Shown one piece after another: positions 8,836 to 17,845 of a stretch of DNA of 64,000 nt (its first letter is position 1; the number at the start of each line of letters is the position of its first letter). The notes beneath the pieces are model-generated. The model saw only the letters and a list, made by a program, of their open reading frames with translations. It made no database searches and was not told the origin of the DNA. Made by a program: the position numbers and the translations under genes. Origin of the DNA: Marivita sp. (GTDB lineage Bacteria; Pseudomonadota; Alphaproteobacteria; Rhodobacterales; Rhodobacteraceae); contig NZ_JAIPUT010000003.1 of assembly GCF_020055635.1 (NCBI RefSeq), positions 62,001 to 126,000 of the forward strand, read 5' to 3'.

Positions 8836-9960
8836 ATGGGGGTCGTGTCGATCATCGGCTGCGGCTTCGTTGCCGACCTTTACATGCGGTCGCTTCAGGC
8901 GATGGACGGGATCACTGTCGCAGGGGTGCATGACCACAATCCCGCTCGGCTCAGGCAGTTCTGCGATTTCTGGGAAGTGCCCGCCGTCGACACGCTGGAG
9001 CAATTGCTCGACCGGCATCCGCGCGACGGTGTGGTACTGAACCTGACCAATCCGTCGGCACATTTCGAGGTGAATTCGGCCTGTCTCGATGCCGGGTGCC
9101 ACACCTATTCGGAAAAACCCCTGGCGATGACGCTGCAGGACGCCAAGAGCCTGCACGACAAGGCGAACGCGGCAGGTCTGATGCTGGCCTCCGCCCCATG
9201 CAGCGTTCTGGGCGAAGCTGCTCAGACCCTCGGCCATGCCCTGCGCACCGGTATCGCGGGCACGCCGCGCGCGATCTATGCCGAACTCGATGACGGGTTC
9301 GTTCCGCAGGCCGCCTACAAGAAATGGATCTCGGAGTCCGGCGCACCCTGGCCATTCGAGGACGAGTTCCGCGTCGGGTGCACCTTGGAGCATGCGGGCT
9401 ACTATCTTGGCTGGCTGATCTCGTGGTTCGGATCGGTGCGCACCGTGGTCGCGGCATCGGCACAGACCATTCCGGACAAGGAAGGCACGGGGCCATTTGC
9501 GCCCGACCTGTCTGTGGCGACGCTGTTTTTCGAGAACGGTCCGATGACCCGCCTGACCTGCTCCATCGTCGCGCCGCATGATCACCAGATCCGCATCATC
9601 GGCGATGATGGCGTGCTGGCCTGCAAGGCAGCCTGGGACAATTCGGCCAAGGTGACCTTTGCCAAGCGCTTGACGATCCGCCGCCGGTTGATGGAATCGC
9701 CGTTCCCGAAGGCGCTCAAGCTGTCCCAGCCGACCCATCCCAAGGTCAAACGCTGGGGCGCCGCCGCGATGAATTTCATGCTGGGACCGGCCGAGATGCT
9801 GGAGGCGATCCGCGCGGGCCGCCCGTCGCGCCTGTCGAACGATTTCGCCTTGCATATGACCGAGGTCACACTGGCGATGCAGAACGCCGGCGAGACATCC
9901 GGCGCCCAGACGATGACCACAGGCTGCGACCCGATGGAGCCGATGCCATGGGCGATGTGA
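8836..9960 (+). CDS. Gfo/Idh/MocA family oxidoreductase
   Basis: A 374-residue NAD(P)-dependent sugar oxidoreductase. The N-terminal Rossmann motif is IIGCGFVADLYM, and the catalytic lysine motif is SEKPLA (Lys94). It probably oxidises or reduces a nucleotide sugar for glycan synthesis. Translation is drawn from ATG 8836; an in-frame extension to 8731 is low-complexity and contains a perfect 12-bp tandem duplication at 8787-8810. The last 13 bases overlap the following epimerase gene. The same two activities occur again as one fused protein at 13115-15223, which suggests the two enzymes act on the same or a sequential intermediate. Confidence 0.88.
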   Translation: MGVVSIIGCGFVADLYMRSLQAMDGITVAGVHDHNPARLRQFCDFWEVPAVDTLEQLLDRHPRDGVVLNLTNPSAHFEVNSACLDAGCHTYSEKPLAMTLQDAKSLHDKANAAGLMLASAPCSVLGEAAQTLGHALRTGIAGTPRAIYAELDDGFVPQAAYKKWISESGAPWPFEDEFRVGCTLEHAGYYLGWLISWFGSVRTVVAASAQTIPDKEGTGPFAPDLSVATLFFENGPMTRLTCSIVAPHDHQIRIIGDDGVLACKAAWDNSAKVTFAKRLTIRRRLMESPFPKALKLSQPTHPKVKRWGAAAMNFMLGPAEMLEAIRAGRPSRLSNDFALHMTEVTLAMQNAGETSGAQTMTTGCDPMEPMPWAM

Positions 9961-10883
9961 GGCGGGTCCTGATCACCGGGGCGTCCGGGTTCATCGGGGA
10001 CGCCACCGTCAAAGCGGCCCTGGACGCGGGGCTGGAGGTTGTGGCAGCCCAACGCGCGCCCGGCGCGGACCGTACGGGGGTGTCGTACGTTTCGGTCGAT
10101 CTGACCGTACAGGAGGCGGTGCCGGCGCTGGTTGATGCGCTGGCGGGGTGCGATGCCGTCATCCATCTTGCCGCCGCCATGTCCGGCGATCCTGACGCGC
10201 ACAAGCGGCTGACCCTCGCCGGTACCGAGCGGGTGATCGCGGCCATGCACCAAGCCGGTGTCGGTCACCTGACGCTGGCCAGTTCCATTGCCGTATACGA
10301 CACGAGCCAGGTGCCGGTCGGCGGAGTTCTGACCGACGCCTGCCCATTGGAAAGTCCGGGCATGTCGCGCGACGCCTATTCCGACGCGAAGGTTCGGCAG
10401 GAACGGCTTGCCCGTCAGGCCCGTCTTGACAGCGTGGCAATCCTGCGACCGGGCATCGTGTACGATTCAAGCCGGCTGTGGAACGCGCATCTCGGGATCG
10501 GCCTTGGTCCGGTCCTGTTTCGGATCGGCGACGATGACCCGCTTCCGATGTGTCATGTCGACCGCTGTGCAGCCGCGCTGGTTCAGGCCACGCTGGGTCG
10601 GGTCGATGGCGGTTTTGCCGTGCTGGACAAGACCCTGCCAACCCGAGGCGCGGTCATTGCCGCCTTGCGCCGATCCGGCTGGCCGAAAGTCGTTGTGCCT
10701 TTCCCGGTGCAGGTCTTGAACGCCCTCGCGCGCATCTGTCGCCCGATATCCTCAAGGCTGCCCGGTCTCTTGCGGGAATCGGTGCTTCGCCAGCGGGCCA
10801 TGCCGATGCTCTATGACCTTGATCCGGCTCCCGGCTCCGACGATTGGCCGGACCCTGCGCCGCCTTGGGGAGATGCCGCATGA
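9948..10883 (+). CDS. NAD-dependent epimerase/dehydratase (extended SDR)
   Basis: A 311-residue extended short-chain dehydrogenase. The nucleotide-binding motif TGASGFIG is at the N-terminus and the active-site pair is Y144-x3-K148 in YSDAK. A serine (ASSIAVYD) precedes it, completing the Ser-Tyr-Lys triad. It is expected to change a nucleotide-linked sugar (epimerisation, dehydration or reduction). It overlaps the oxidoreductase by 13 bases, has GGAG just upstream of its ATG, and its stop overlaps the next gene (ATGA), so the four plus-strand genes here form one operon. The exact substrate cannot be read. Confidence 0.87.
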   Translation: MGDVRRVLITGASGFIGDATVKAALDAGLEVVAAQRAPGADRTGVSYVSVDLTVQEAVPALVDALAGCDAVIHLAAAMSGDPDAHKRLTLAGTERVIAAMHQAGVGHLTLASSIAVYDTSQVPVGGVLTDACPLESPGMSRDAYSDAKVRQERLARQARLDSVAILRPGIVYDSSRLWNAHLGIGLGPVLFRIGDDDPLPMCHVDRCAAALVQATLGRVDGGFAVLDKTLPTRGAVIAALRRSGWPKVVVPFPVQVLNALARICRPISSRLPGLLRESVLRQRAMPMLYDLDPAPGSDDWPDPAPPWGDAA

Positions 10884-12133
10884 GCCTGCCCAGGATCGCC
10901 TATCTGACCGGGGAATACCCGCGCGCGAGCGACACCTTCATTCAACGGGAGGTCGCCAACCTTCGCAGTCTTGGCCACGAGGTCCTGACCTGTTCCATCC
11001 GCACCACGGGGGCCGAGCACCTGGTCGGACCCGAGCAGCGCGAGGAACATGCGCGCACCTTCAAGGTGCTGGATGCGATGCGCAACCCGGCGACGGTGCT
11101 CAGAGCGCATTGGCGGTGGATGAAGACGCCGGGGCGTTACCTGTCGGCCTTGTCCCTGGCGTGGCAGAGCGCGCCGAAAGGCATCAAGGGCAGGCTCTAC
11201 AACCTGATCTATTTCATCGAGGCGGGCGTGCTTGCCGCCAAGCTGACAGACGAAAGCGTGACCCATCTGCACAACCACATCGCCAAGGCCTCTTGCACTG
11301 TGGCGATGCTGGCGGGCGCGCTTTCTGGGCTTCGTTGGAGCTTTACGATCCACGGGCCGGACATCTTTTTCGAACCGCACCATTGGCGGATCGACGAAAA
11401 GGCGGCGCGGGCCGCGTTTGTCGCCTGCATCAGCCATTTCTGCCGCTCGCAGCTCATGTGTTTTGCGGATTCGGACCACTGGCACAAGCTGCACATCGTG
11501 CATTGCGGCGTGGACCCGTTACGATACGCGCCCGGACCGGAACATGCGGGCCTGCGGGCCTTGTTTGTCGGGCGCTTGGCCGCCGTGAAGGGTGTGCCGA
11601 TCCTGATCGAGGCCATGGCGCAGCTGGCACGGACCTACCCTGACCTGACGCTTCGGCTGGTGGGCGACGGTCCCGACCGAAAGACGCTCGAGGCCGAGGT
11701 GTCGCGGCGCGGATTGCAGGACCGGGTGGTGTTCCTTGGATACAGGTCGCAGGCCGAAGTGGCCGCGGAACTGGCCCAGACGGATGTGTTTGTCCTGCCC
11801 AGCTTTGCCGAGGGTGTCCCTGTCGTCCTTATGGAAGCGATGGCGGCGCAGGTGCCCGTGTTGACCACGCGCATTGCCGGTGTGCCGGAACTTGTCGAGG
11901 ATGGCGTGACCGGGCGGCTTGTCCCGCCGGGTGATATGGCGGCTTTTGCGCAGGCACTGGACGCGATGTTGTCTGATTCTGCCCTGCGCGCGCGCTATGG
12001 TGCAGCAGGGCGTGAAAAAGTCATGGCGGAATATGATGCCGCGCAGGAAGCGCGATGGCTGTCGCACCTGATCCTTGCCCATGCCGGCAACAAGGCGGAT
12101 CCCGGGCTGCGCCCAGTTGAAGGACCTAAGTGA
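10880..12133 (+). CDS. GT4 family glycosyltransferase
   Basis: A 417-residue GT-B retaining glycosyltransferase. The N-terminal acceptor domain starts IAYLTGEYPRASDTFIQRE, with HLHNHIAKAS and IHGPDIFFEP typical of colanic-acid WcaL/AmsK-like enzymes. The donor domain carries ALFVGRLAAVKG, LVGDGPDRKTLE and the E-x7-E motif region in PSFAEGVPVVLMEAMA. It transfers a sugar to a lipid-linked oligosaccharide at the cytoplasmic face. The ATG overlaps the preceding stop by 4 bases and the stop overlaps the next gene's start. Confidence 0.92.
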   Translation: MSLPRIAYLTGEYPRASDTFIQREVANLRSLGHEVLTCSIRTTGAEHLVGPEQREEHARTFKVLDAMRNPATVLRAHWRWMKTPGRYLSALSLAWQSAPKGIKGRLYNLIYFIEAGVLAAKLTDESVTHLHNHIAKASCTVAMLAGALSGLRWSFTIHGPDIFFEPHHWRIDEKAARAAFVACISHFCRSQLMCFADSDHWHKLHIVHCGVDPLRYAPGPEHAGLRALFVGRLAAVKGVPILIEAMAQLARTYPDLTLRLVGDGPDRKTLEAEVSRRGLQDRVVFLGYRSQAEVAAELAQTDVFVLPSFAEGVPVVLMEAMAAQVPVLTTRIAGVPELVEDGVTGRLVPPGDMAAFAQALDAMLSDSALRARYGAAGREKVMAEYDAAQEARWLSHLILAHAGNKADPGLRPVEGPK

Positions 12134-13101
12134 TGAGTGTTGATGTTGTTCTGATCGGTCGTAACGAGGGAGAGCGGCTCGTGAAATCCCTCGGCTCGGT
12201 TCTGCCTCAGGCGCGGAGGGTGATCTATGTCGACAGCGGATCGACCGATGACAGCGTCGCCACGGCGCGCAGGATGGGCGCAGAGGTCGTGGATCTCGAT
12301 ATGTCTCTGCCGTTCACGGCGGCCCGGGCGCGCAATGCCGGGTTCGGCGCGGTGATGGCGCATGATGCGTCGCCGGAGGCCGTGCAGTTCCTGGATGGCG
12401 ATTGCACCATGGCGGCGGACTGGTTGGAGCGAGGCTTTATCCGGTTGCGCGCCGAGGCGGATCTTGGCCTTGTGACCGGGCTGCAATCCGAGTTGCATCG
12501 TGACACGACGGTGTTCAACCAGCTTTCCGATTTCGAATGGAAGCGCCCCGAGGGCGAGATCCACGCGTGCGGCGGCAACATGATGGTGCGCGTTTCGGCG
12601 TTTCAAGAGGTCGGAGGGTTCGATCCCACCGTCATTGCTGCCGAAGATGACGAGTTCTGCACACGTCTGCGCAAGGCAGGATGGCGCCTGTTCCGGATCG
12701 GCGAGCCCATGTCGCAACATGATGGCGGCAGGCTTCGATTCTCGCAATGGTGGCGGCGGGCCGAGCGCACGGGCCACGGGTTTGCGCAGGTCGGACACAT
12801 CCACCCGGATTATTTCGTGACCGAACGTCAGCGCGTCCTGTTCTACGGATTGCTGCTGCCGCTGCTTGCCGTTTTCGGTGCGCTTGCATCGCCGATCGTG
12901 CCGGTACTGATTCTCGGACTCTATGTGCTGTCCTATCTGAAAACGATGCGTGGCCTGCAATCCTCGGGGCTCCCCGGGCACGAAGCGCGCAGTCACGCGG
13001 TGTTCCTGACATTGTCGAAGTTTCCCAATGTCATTGGCATGATCCGCTATCACTGGCGGCGCCTGAGACACGCGCAGATGCGCATCATCGAATACAAGTA
13101 A
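12133..13101 (+). CDS. GT2 family glycosyltransferase with C-terminal membrane segment
   Basis: A 322-residue GT-A inverting glycosyltransferase. The nucleotide-binding stretch is VVLIGRNEGERL, followed by VIYVDSGSTDDS; the metal-binding acidic motif is FLDGDCT and the catalytic-base region is AAEDDEFCTRLRKAG. A hydrophobic region near residues 235-275 (VLFYGLLLPLLAVFGAL) should anchor it in the inner membrane. The ATG at 12133 overlaps the previous stop by one base; the GTG at 12130 directly before it is an equally placed alternative. It belongs to the polysaccharide operon starting at 8836. Confidence 0.9.
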   Translation: MSVDVVLIGRNEGERLVKSLGSVLPQARRVIYVDSGSTDDSVATARRMGAEVVDLDMSLPFTAARARNAGFGAVMAHDASPEAVQFLDGDCTMAADWLERGFIRLRAEADLGLVTGLQSELHRDTTVFNQLSDFEWKRPEGEIHACGGNMMVRVSAFQEVGGFDPTVIAAEDDEFCTRLRKAGWRLFRIGEPMSQHDGGRLRFSQWWRRAERTGHGFAQVGHIHPDYFVTERQRVLFYGLLLPLLAVFGALASPIVPVLILGLYVLSYLKTMRGLQSSGLPGHEARSHAVFLTLSKFPNVIGMIRYHWRRLRHAQMRIIEYK

Positions 13102-13114
13102 GGGGTTGAGACGT

Positions 13115-15223
13115 ATGGCGTCTTCGAAAATTCGCGTTGGCCTGATCGGGGCCGGGTATATCGCCAGCTGGCATGCAGACGCGCTGCGGGCCACCGACGG
13201 GGTCGAGATCACCGCCGTATGCGACCCGTCTGGGGCCGCTGCCAAGGCTTTGGCCGACGGGTTGGGCGCGCGGGTCTTTGCGGATGTCGCCGATCTGATC
13301 GAGGCGCGCGTCTGCGATGCGGTGCATATCCTGACGCCACCGCATTTGCATCACGGCTTGGCGATCGAGTGTCTGAAGGGCGGCTTGCACGTGCTTGTCG
13401 AGAAACCGGTTGCGACCACGGCTGCGGAAACCGCCGAGATCGAAGCGGTGGCGCAAGACCACGGCGTGCGGTTTCACGCGGGCCACAACTTCATGGGCCT
13501 GCCCTCGTATGATCGGCTGAAAGCCATGCTGGCCAAGGGCGAACTGGGCCGCGTGTCGGTGGCCGAAGTGCATTGGTGTCTGCCGCTGGCGCCGCTGCGG
13601 TCGGGGCCGTTCGGCATCTGGCTGCTGCGCGAACCGAAGAACCTGTTGCTCGAACTCGGGCCGCATCTGATGGGGTTCATCGTCGATCTGTTCGGGCTGC
13701 CGGATATCCAGTCGGTGCAACTGTCCAAACCCGTTGACCTTCCGGGCGACGACACCCGCCATCAAGCCTGGCGCATCATGGCGCAGGCTGGCGATGTGGA
13801 TGTGATGCTGACCATCTCGATGGTCGAGACCATTGACGACCGGTCCCTGACGCTGCGCGGATCGTCCGGGCGGGCGCGGCTGGATTTCGCCGCCGACACG
13901 CTGGTGGTCGAACGGGAAAATGCCTCCGATCTGGTGCTGAACCCGCTGCGGCGGCAGTTGGACCTGAGTTGGCAGCACCTTCGCGAAGGGGTCGGCAACA
14001 CGATCACGCAGGTCGCCTCGCTGAACCGCAAGTCGCCCTATGCGCTCAGCTTTCGAGGCATGGATGCGGCGATTTATGGCGCGCTTCGCAAGGACAGGGA
14101 CCCGGATGCCCGGTTCTCGGGCGCAAGCGCGGTCAAGGTGATGACGGCGCTGGATCAGGCCTTGGCCATGATTCCCGAAGCGGATCTCAAGCCGGCGGAA
14201 CCGAAAGCCAGGACACGTGATCCCAAGCCCACGGCGATGGTGATCGGTGGAACCGGTTTCATCGGCCGGTCGCTGACGCGCGCCCTGGTCGCCAAGGGGC
14301 AGGATGTCCGCGTCCTGAGCCGGGGCAGACACGGCCCCTTCCCTGACCTGCCCGACGAGGTGGAAACGGTTGGCGCATCACTTTACAACAAGGCCGCACT
14401 GGTCGAGGCGATGCAGGGAATCGACGTGGTCTACAACTTGGCCCGGTCACTGGAAGGCACCTGGGACGAGGCGCTGAAGCATGATGTCGGCGTGGCCGTG
14501 CGGATTGCCGAAGCCTGTCAGGAAGCCGGGGTCAAACGGCTGGTCTATACCGGGACAATCGCCAGCTATGACATGTCTTCGCCGCTCCAGAGGATCACCG
14601 AAGACGTGCCGTTCCCGGATGACATGAGCGACCGCAACATGTACGCGCGGTCCAAGGCGGAATGCGAAAAGCGGCTGATGGAGATGTATCGCCGCGACGG
14701 GTTGCCGTTGGTCATTGCACGCCCGGGGATCGTGGTGGGCCATGGCGGGCCTTTGCAGCATTGGGGCATCGGGCGCTGGCACGGCGCGGGCGCGGTGCGG
14801 ATCTGGGGCAACGGGTTGAACATCCTGCCCTTTGTGCTGATAGACGATGTGGCGGACGGGCTGATCCTGATGGGCGAGCATCCGGACGCGGTGGGTCAAA
14901 GCTATAACCTGATCGGCGAACCGATGATGTCGGGCAAGGGCTATTTCGATGCAATCCACAAGGCGCTGGGTGCCAGAGTTCGGGTCAGCACCGGCAACCT
15001 GACCCTGTTCTGGGCGGCCGATGCCGTGAAGCATGTGCTCAAGGTCCATGCGCTGCGGCGACGCGGTTTGACGCGTCCGTCGCTGGCTGACTGGAAAAGC
15101 CGGGCACACCTGTCGCCCTTCGTGAATACGAAGCCGAAGCGGGAACTGGGCTGGGCCCCGGAGGCGGACAAGGCGAAATTCATCGACGCGGCAATCGGAA
15201 AAGCCAATCTGTTCGGGTTCTGA
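13115..15223 (+). CDS. Fused Gfo/Idh/MocA oxidoreductase and NAD-dependent epimerase
   Basis: A 702-residue two-enzyme protein. Residues 1-365 form a MocA-type oxidoreductase (GLIGAGYIASWH; VEKPVA with Lys97). Residues about 375-702 form an extended SDR (VIGGTGFIG at about 377; Tyr510 and Lys514 in YARSK). A linker rich in Lys, Pro and Ala (about 355-375) joins them. The reading frame is uninterrupted, so this is a natural fusion. It repeats, in one polypeptide and the same order, the activities of the separate genes at 8836-9960 and 9948-10883. The ATG at 13115 was chosen because AAGGGG lies 9 bases upstream; TTG 13106 is less likely. Only 13 bases separate it from the GT2 gene, so it probably closes the same operon. 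Confidence 0.87.
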   Translation: MASSKIRVGLIGAGYIASWHADALRATDGVEITAVCDPSGAAAKALADGLGARVFADVADLIEARVCDAVHILTPPHLHHGLAIECLKGGLHVLVEKPVATTAAETAEIEAVAQDHGVRFHAGHNFMGLPSYDRLKAMLAKGELGRVSVAEVHWCLPLAPLRSGPFGIWLLREPKNLLLELGPHLMGFIVDLFGLPDIQSVQLSKPVDLPGDDTRHQAWRIMAQAGDVDVMLTISMVETIDDRSLTLRGSSGRARLDFAADTLVVERENASDLVLNPLRRQLDLSWQHLREGVGNTITQVASLNRKSPYALSFRGMDAAIYGALRKDRDPDARFSGASAVKVMTALDQALAMIPEADLKPAEPKARTRDPKPTAMVIGGTGFIGRSLTRALVAKGQDVRVLSRGRHGPFPDLPDEVETVGASLYNKAALVEAMQGIDVVYNLARSLEGTWDEALKHDVGVAVRIAEACQEAGVKRLVYTGTIASYDMSSPLQRITEDVPFPDDMSDRNMYARSKAECEKRLMEMYRRDGLPLVIARPGIVVGHGGPLQHWGIGRWHGAGAVRIWGNGLNILPFVLIDDVADGLILMGEHPDAVGQSYNLIGEPMMSGKGYFDAIHKALGARVRVSTGNLTLFWAADAVKHVLKVHALRRRGLTRPSLADWKSRAHLSPFVNTKPKRELGWAPEADKAKFIDAAIGKANLFGF

Positions 15224-15295
15224 TCGCCACGAATTGATCAACAATCCCCGCAAATCGGACGTATTCCTGACAGATTGCCCAGCGATACCGTCAAG

Positions 15296-15313
15296 GCGCG
15301 GTGAAGACCGCGC
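15296..15313 (+). other. Stem-loop in the leader of the CpsD-like kinase gene
   Basis: A perfect 7-bp stem (GCGCGGT / ACCGCGC) closes a GAAG tetraloop 45 bases before the kinase ATG. No T-run follows, so it is not a standard intrinsic terminator. It may be an mRNA leader structure or the 3' structure of the upstream operon. The remaining bases between 15224 and 15358 show nothing else. Confidence 0.35.
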
Positions 15314-15358
15314 AAGACAAACACGGAAGGTGACAATGCCGCGCAACGAGGCTGAGAC

Positions 15359-16486
15359 ATGACCGAGCAGCCCAAATTCCAGCGTCGCAAGCGACGCGGG
15401 GCCCAAGCGTCTTTGGATGCCCAGAAAGCGCAAATCGACGCGGCACCAGACCAGTCCGAAGCAGAGATCGAGGCACTTCTTTCCAAGAAAGAGGCGCTGC
15501 TGAAACGCAAGGCACAGCTTGAAGCTGAGCGGGCGCGCGCAGCCGAACTCGAAGCGGAACAGGTGCGCCAGGTAGATCTCGAAGCGGAACGGGCGCGCGA
15601 TGCGGCAACGGAAGCGCAGCGCTTGCGCCAGACCGAACCACAAACCGCGCCATCAGCAGGCAGTGTCAGAGCCATTCGGGCACCGCTTTCCGAGCGTCCC
15701 AAACCGAAATCGCCGCTGGTTCTGGCCAGCGCTCCCAAGGCGCGGCCGGTGCACGACTCCGAAGCGGTTTGGTCAGCGTTGGACCGTTTCCCCATCGACG
15801 TCAAAAGGCTGGCAAAACAGAACGTGATCACCGCGCTGCGTCAGGATCCGTCACATACTCGGTTCGACATTTTGCGGACCCGCATGCTGCAGGCGCTGGC
15901 TGAAAACGGCTGGAAACGTGTCGCAATCACATCGCCCACCAAGGATTGCGGCAAGACGTTTACATCGGCCAACCTCGCGATCAGCTTGTCGCGCCAGGAA
16001 AACTGCCGCACGGTCTTGCTTGATCTGGATATGCGCAACCCGAGTCTGCACAAGATCTTCGGGGTGACGGACACCGGTTCCATCGGAGACATGCTGCGCG
16101 GCGGGATTTCCCCTGCGCGGCACCTGCAAGGCTTCGCGGAGAATTCGATTTCCGCCGGGTCGCATGTGGCCATCGGGTTCAACGGGATCGTCGAGCCTTA
16201 TGCGGCAGAGTTGCTGCAGGACCCGTCGACCGAGCAGGTTTTTCAGGAGATCGAGCGCAAGTTCGATCCGGATGTGATGCTGTTCGATCTGCCCCCCGCC
16301 CTGCTGAACGACGACGTGATCGCCATCCGTCCGCATATCGACGCCCTGCTGATTGTCGCTGGCGGCGGTATGACCAAGGCGAGCGACATCAAGGAAACCG
16401 AGCATCGGCTGGGCAAGAACATTCCGTTGCTCGGAGTCGTTCTGAACAAGGCCGAAATCCAGGAAAACGGCGATTACGCCTATTGA
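15359..16486 (+). CDS. CpsD/CapB-type tyrosine-kinase-like P-loop ATPase with coiled-coil N-terminus
   Basis: A 375-residue cytoplasmic protein. Residues 20-100 are a highly charged coiled coil with four decapeptide repeats. The catalytic part carries Walker A as SPTKDCGKTFTSAN (Lys199), Walker A' as LLDLDMRNPSLHKIFG and Walker B as VMLFDLPP. BY-kinases usually have P-G-E-G-K-S/T in Walker A, so the T-K-D-C-G-K-T form here is unusual. The C-terminus ends GDYAY, only two tyrosines instead of a long tyrosine cluster. Such kinases work with Wzz-type membrane partners to control polymer length and export. That partner is encoded convergently next door, and the two genes overlap by 7 bases at their ends. 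Confidence 0.83.
   Translation: MTEQPKFQRRKRRGAQASLDAQKAQIDAAPDQSEAEIEALLSKKEALLKRKAQLEAERARAAELEAEQVRQVDLEAERARDAATEAQRLRQTEPQTAPSAGSVRAIRAPLSERPKPKSPLVLASAPKARPVHDSEAVWSALDRFPIDVKRLAKQNVITALRQDPSHTRFDILRTRMLQALAENGWKRVAITSPTKDCGKTFTSANLAISLSRQENCRTVLLDLDMRNPSLHKIFGVTDTGSIGDMLRGGISPARHLQGFAENSISAGSHVAIGFNGIVEPYAAELLQDPSTEQVFQEIERKFDPDVMLFDLPPALLNDDVIAIRPHIDALLIVAGGGMTKASDIKETEHRLGKNIPLLGVVLNKAEIQENGDYAY
15518..15637 (+). repeat. Four tandem 30-bp units encoding decapeptide coiled-coil repeats
   Basis: Four in-frame 30-bp units encode LEAERARAAE, LEAEQVRQVD, LEAERARDAA and TEAQRLRQTE (residues 54-93 of the kinase). Units 1 and 3 match each other best, as do 2 and 4, which suggests duplication of a 60-bp pair. 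The spacing keeps a helical, charged surface, so copy-number change would lengthen or shorten the arm in frame. Confidence 0.8.
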
Positions 16487-17817
16487 GCGTTCCGCGGTGT
16501 CAGGCTGTAGCCCAGCATCTCGGCGACCGGTTTGGCAATCAGTCCGATCAGCCCGAGAAGCAGCGCAATGACGACCCCCAGCCCGAATTTGGTCCCGTTG
16601 CCCTTTTTCTTCAGCTTGACCGGTGACGCCCCCGTTTCGATGACAGGCACCGAGATCACCGGACGCACCCCCAGGATACGTTCCATCTGGGCCGCATTCC
16701 GGATCACGGGGTTCCTGATCTCGAGAAGGAAGGCCACGCCGACAGCCAGCATCACGCTTGCAATGCCCCCCATCATGGCGACAGAGCGCTTGCTGCGGGA
16801 AATCGGGTAGACCGGCACGATGGCGGGCTCGAGGACCTCGAACCGTGCAAGCTGACGCTGTTCCTCGAGGCTCTGGCTCATCTCCGCATCGGCCTTGCGG
16901 CGCGAAATGACCGTGAACTGTTCATTGAGCTGCGTCAGTTCGCGTTCGAGCGACGCCAACTCGCGCTCGACTGTCGGGGCGCGTGTGAGCAATGCGTTGA
17001 TCTCGGAAATGCGTCCTTCGATGAGGCCGATCTGGTCTTCGAGAACGGACGTCTGGCGCTCGAGCGATTCTGGCCGCACGCGACTTCCGCTGGATTCAAG
17101 GCTCAGGATTTGCTGTCTCAGGGTCAGCAGCGACCCGTTCAACGTTGTCAGTTCTCCCTGAAGGACCGAAATGTTCGAAGGCAGCACGTCGGCATTTGCC
17201 GACTTGAAATCCGCAACAACGGCTTCGGCTGCAATGATTTCTTCACGGATGCGCGCTTCCTCGACATTGAAGAATTCCAGCTCCACTTGCGCGCGGTCCA
17301 CGCTGCGCGCGCGGGCTTCTTCCATGACGCGGGCCAGGATATCATTGGCCACGTCAGCCGCCTTCTGCGCCTCGTTCAGATTGACTTCAATCACCATCCC
17401 CGAGACCGACTGGCTTGGTTGCCAGGCCTCTCCCGACAGGATCGCGTTGATCATCACCGATCGGCGCATCGCGTCGAGCCGTTCCGTCAGTGTCATGCTG
17501 GGGTCTTCGTTGAACAGGTCGTACATGTCCATGATCTCGACCAGAGACCCGCGCGACATCACGCGCTGTTCGATCAGGCGGACGGTCCGGCGGGCATCGA
17601 GACTGGAGCGCGGGTCTTCAGCGGCACCGGGGGTCGAGTTCGTGCTGGCGACCTGAGCATCTTCGATCTGAACAACGGCGATCGCGTTGTAGAGCGGCGG
17701 GCGGGTGAGTGCGAAAATGACGGATGCGACACATCCGACCAATGTGATCAGGATAATCAGACCCATACGCCTCTTGAGCGCCGAGAAGACCTCTTCGAAC
17801 GACTGAAAGTACAGCAC
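16480..17817 (-). CDS. Wzz/PCP-type polysaccharide chain-length and export co-polymerase
   Basis: A 445-residue inner-membrane protein. The first membrane segment is LIILITLVGCVASVIFAL (about 19-38) and the second is SVAMMGGIASVMLAVGVAFLLEI (about 350), with a long periplasmic coiled coil between them. The Wzz N-terminal motif is visible (PPLYNAIAVVQIED), and a proline-rich VPVYPISRSKR stretch precedes the second segment. A third hydrophobic stretch near the C-terminus (GLGVVIALLLGLIGLIAKPV) follows. There is no kinase domain, so it should pair with the kinase encoded at 15359. Start is GTG 17817, with GGAG 7 bases upstream. It is on the opposite strand from its partner and follows the SGNH gene at 173 bases, with an inverted repeat between. 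Confidence 0.88.
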   Translation of the reverse strand: MLYFQSFEEVFSALKRRMGLIILITLVGCVASVIFALTRPPLYNAIAVVQIEDAQVASTNSTPGAAEDPRSSLDARRTVRLIEQRVMSRGSLVEIMDMYDLFNEDPSMTLTERLDAMRRSVMINAILSGEAWQPSQSVSGMVIEVNLNEAQKAADVANDILARVMEEARARSVDRAQVELEFFNVEEARIREEIIAAEAVVADFKSANADVLPSNISVLQGELTTLNGSLLTLRQQILSLESSGSRVRPESLERQTSVLEDQIGLIEGRISEINALLTRAPTVERELASLERELTQLNEQFTVISRRKADAEMSQSLEEQRQLARFEVLEPAIVPVYPISRSKRSVAMMGGIASVMLAVGVAFLLEIRNPVIRNAAQMERILGVRPVISVPVIETGASPVKLKKKGNGTKFGLGVVIALLLGLIGLIAKPVAEMLGYSLTPRNAQ

Positions 17818-17845
17818 GCTTCAGCTCCAGTACCAAGGCCCCCGC

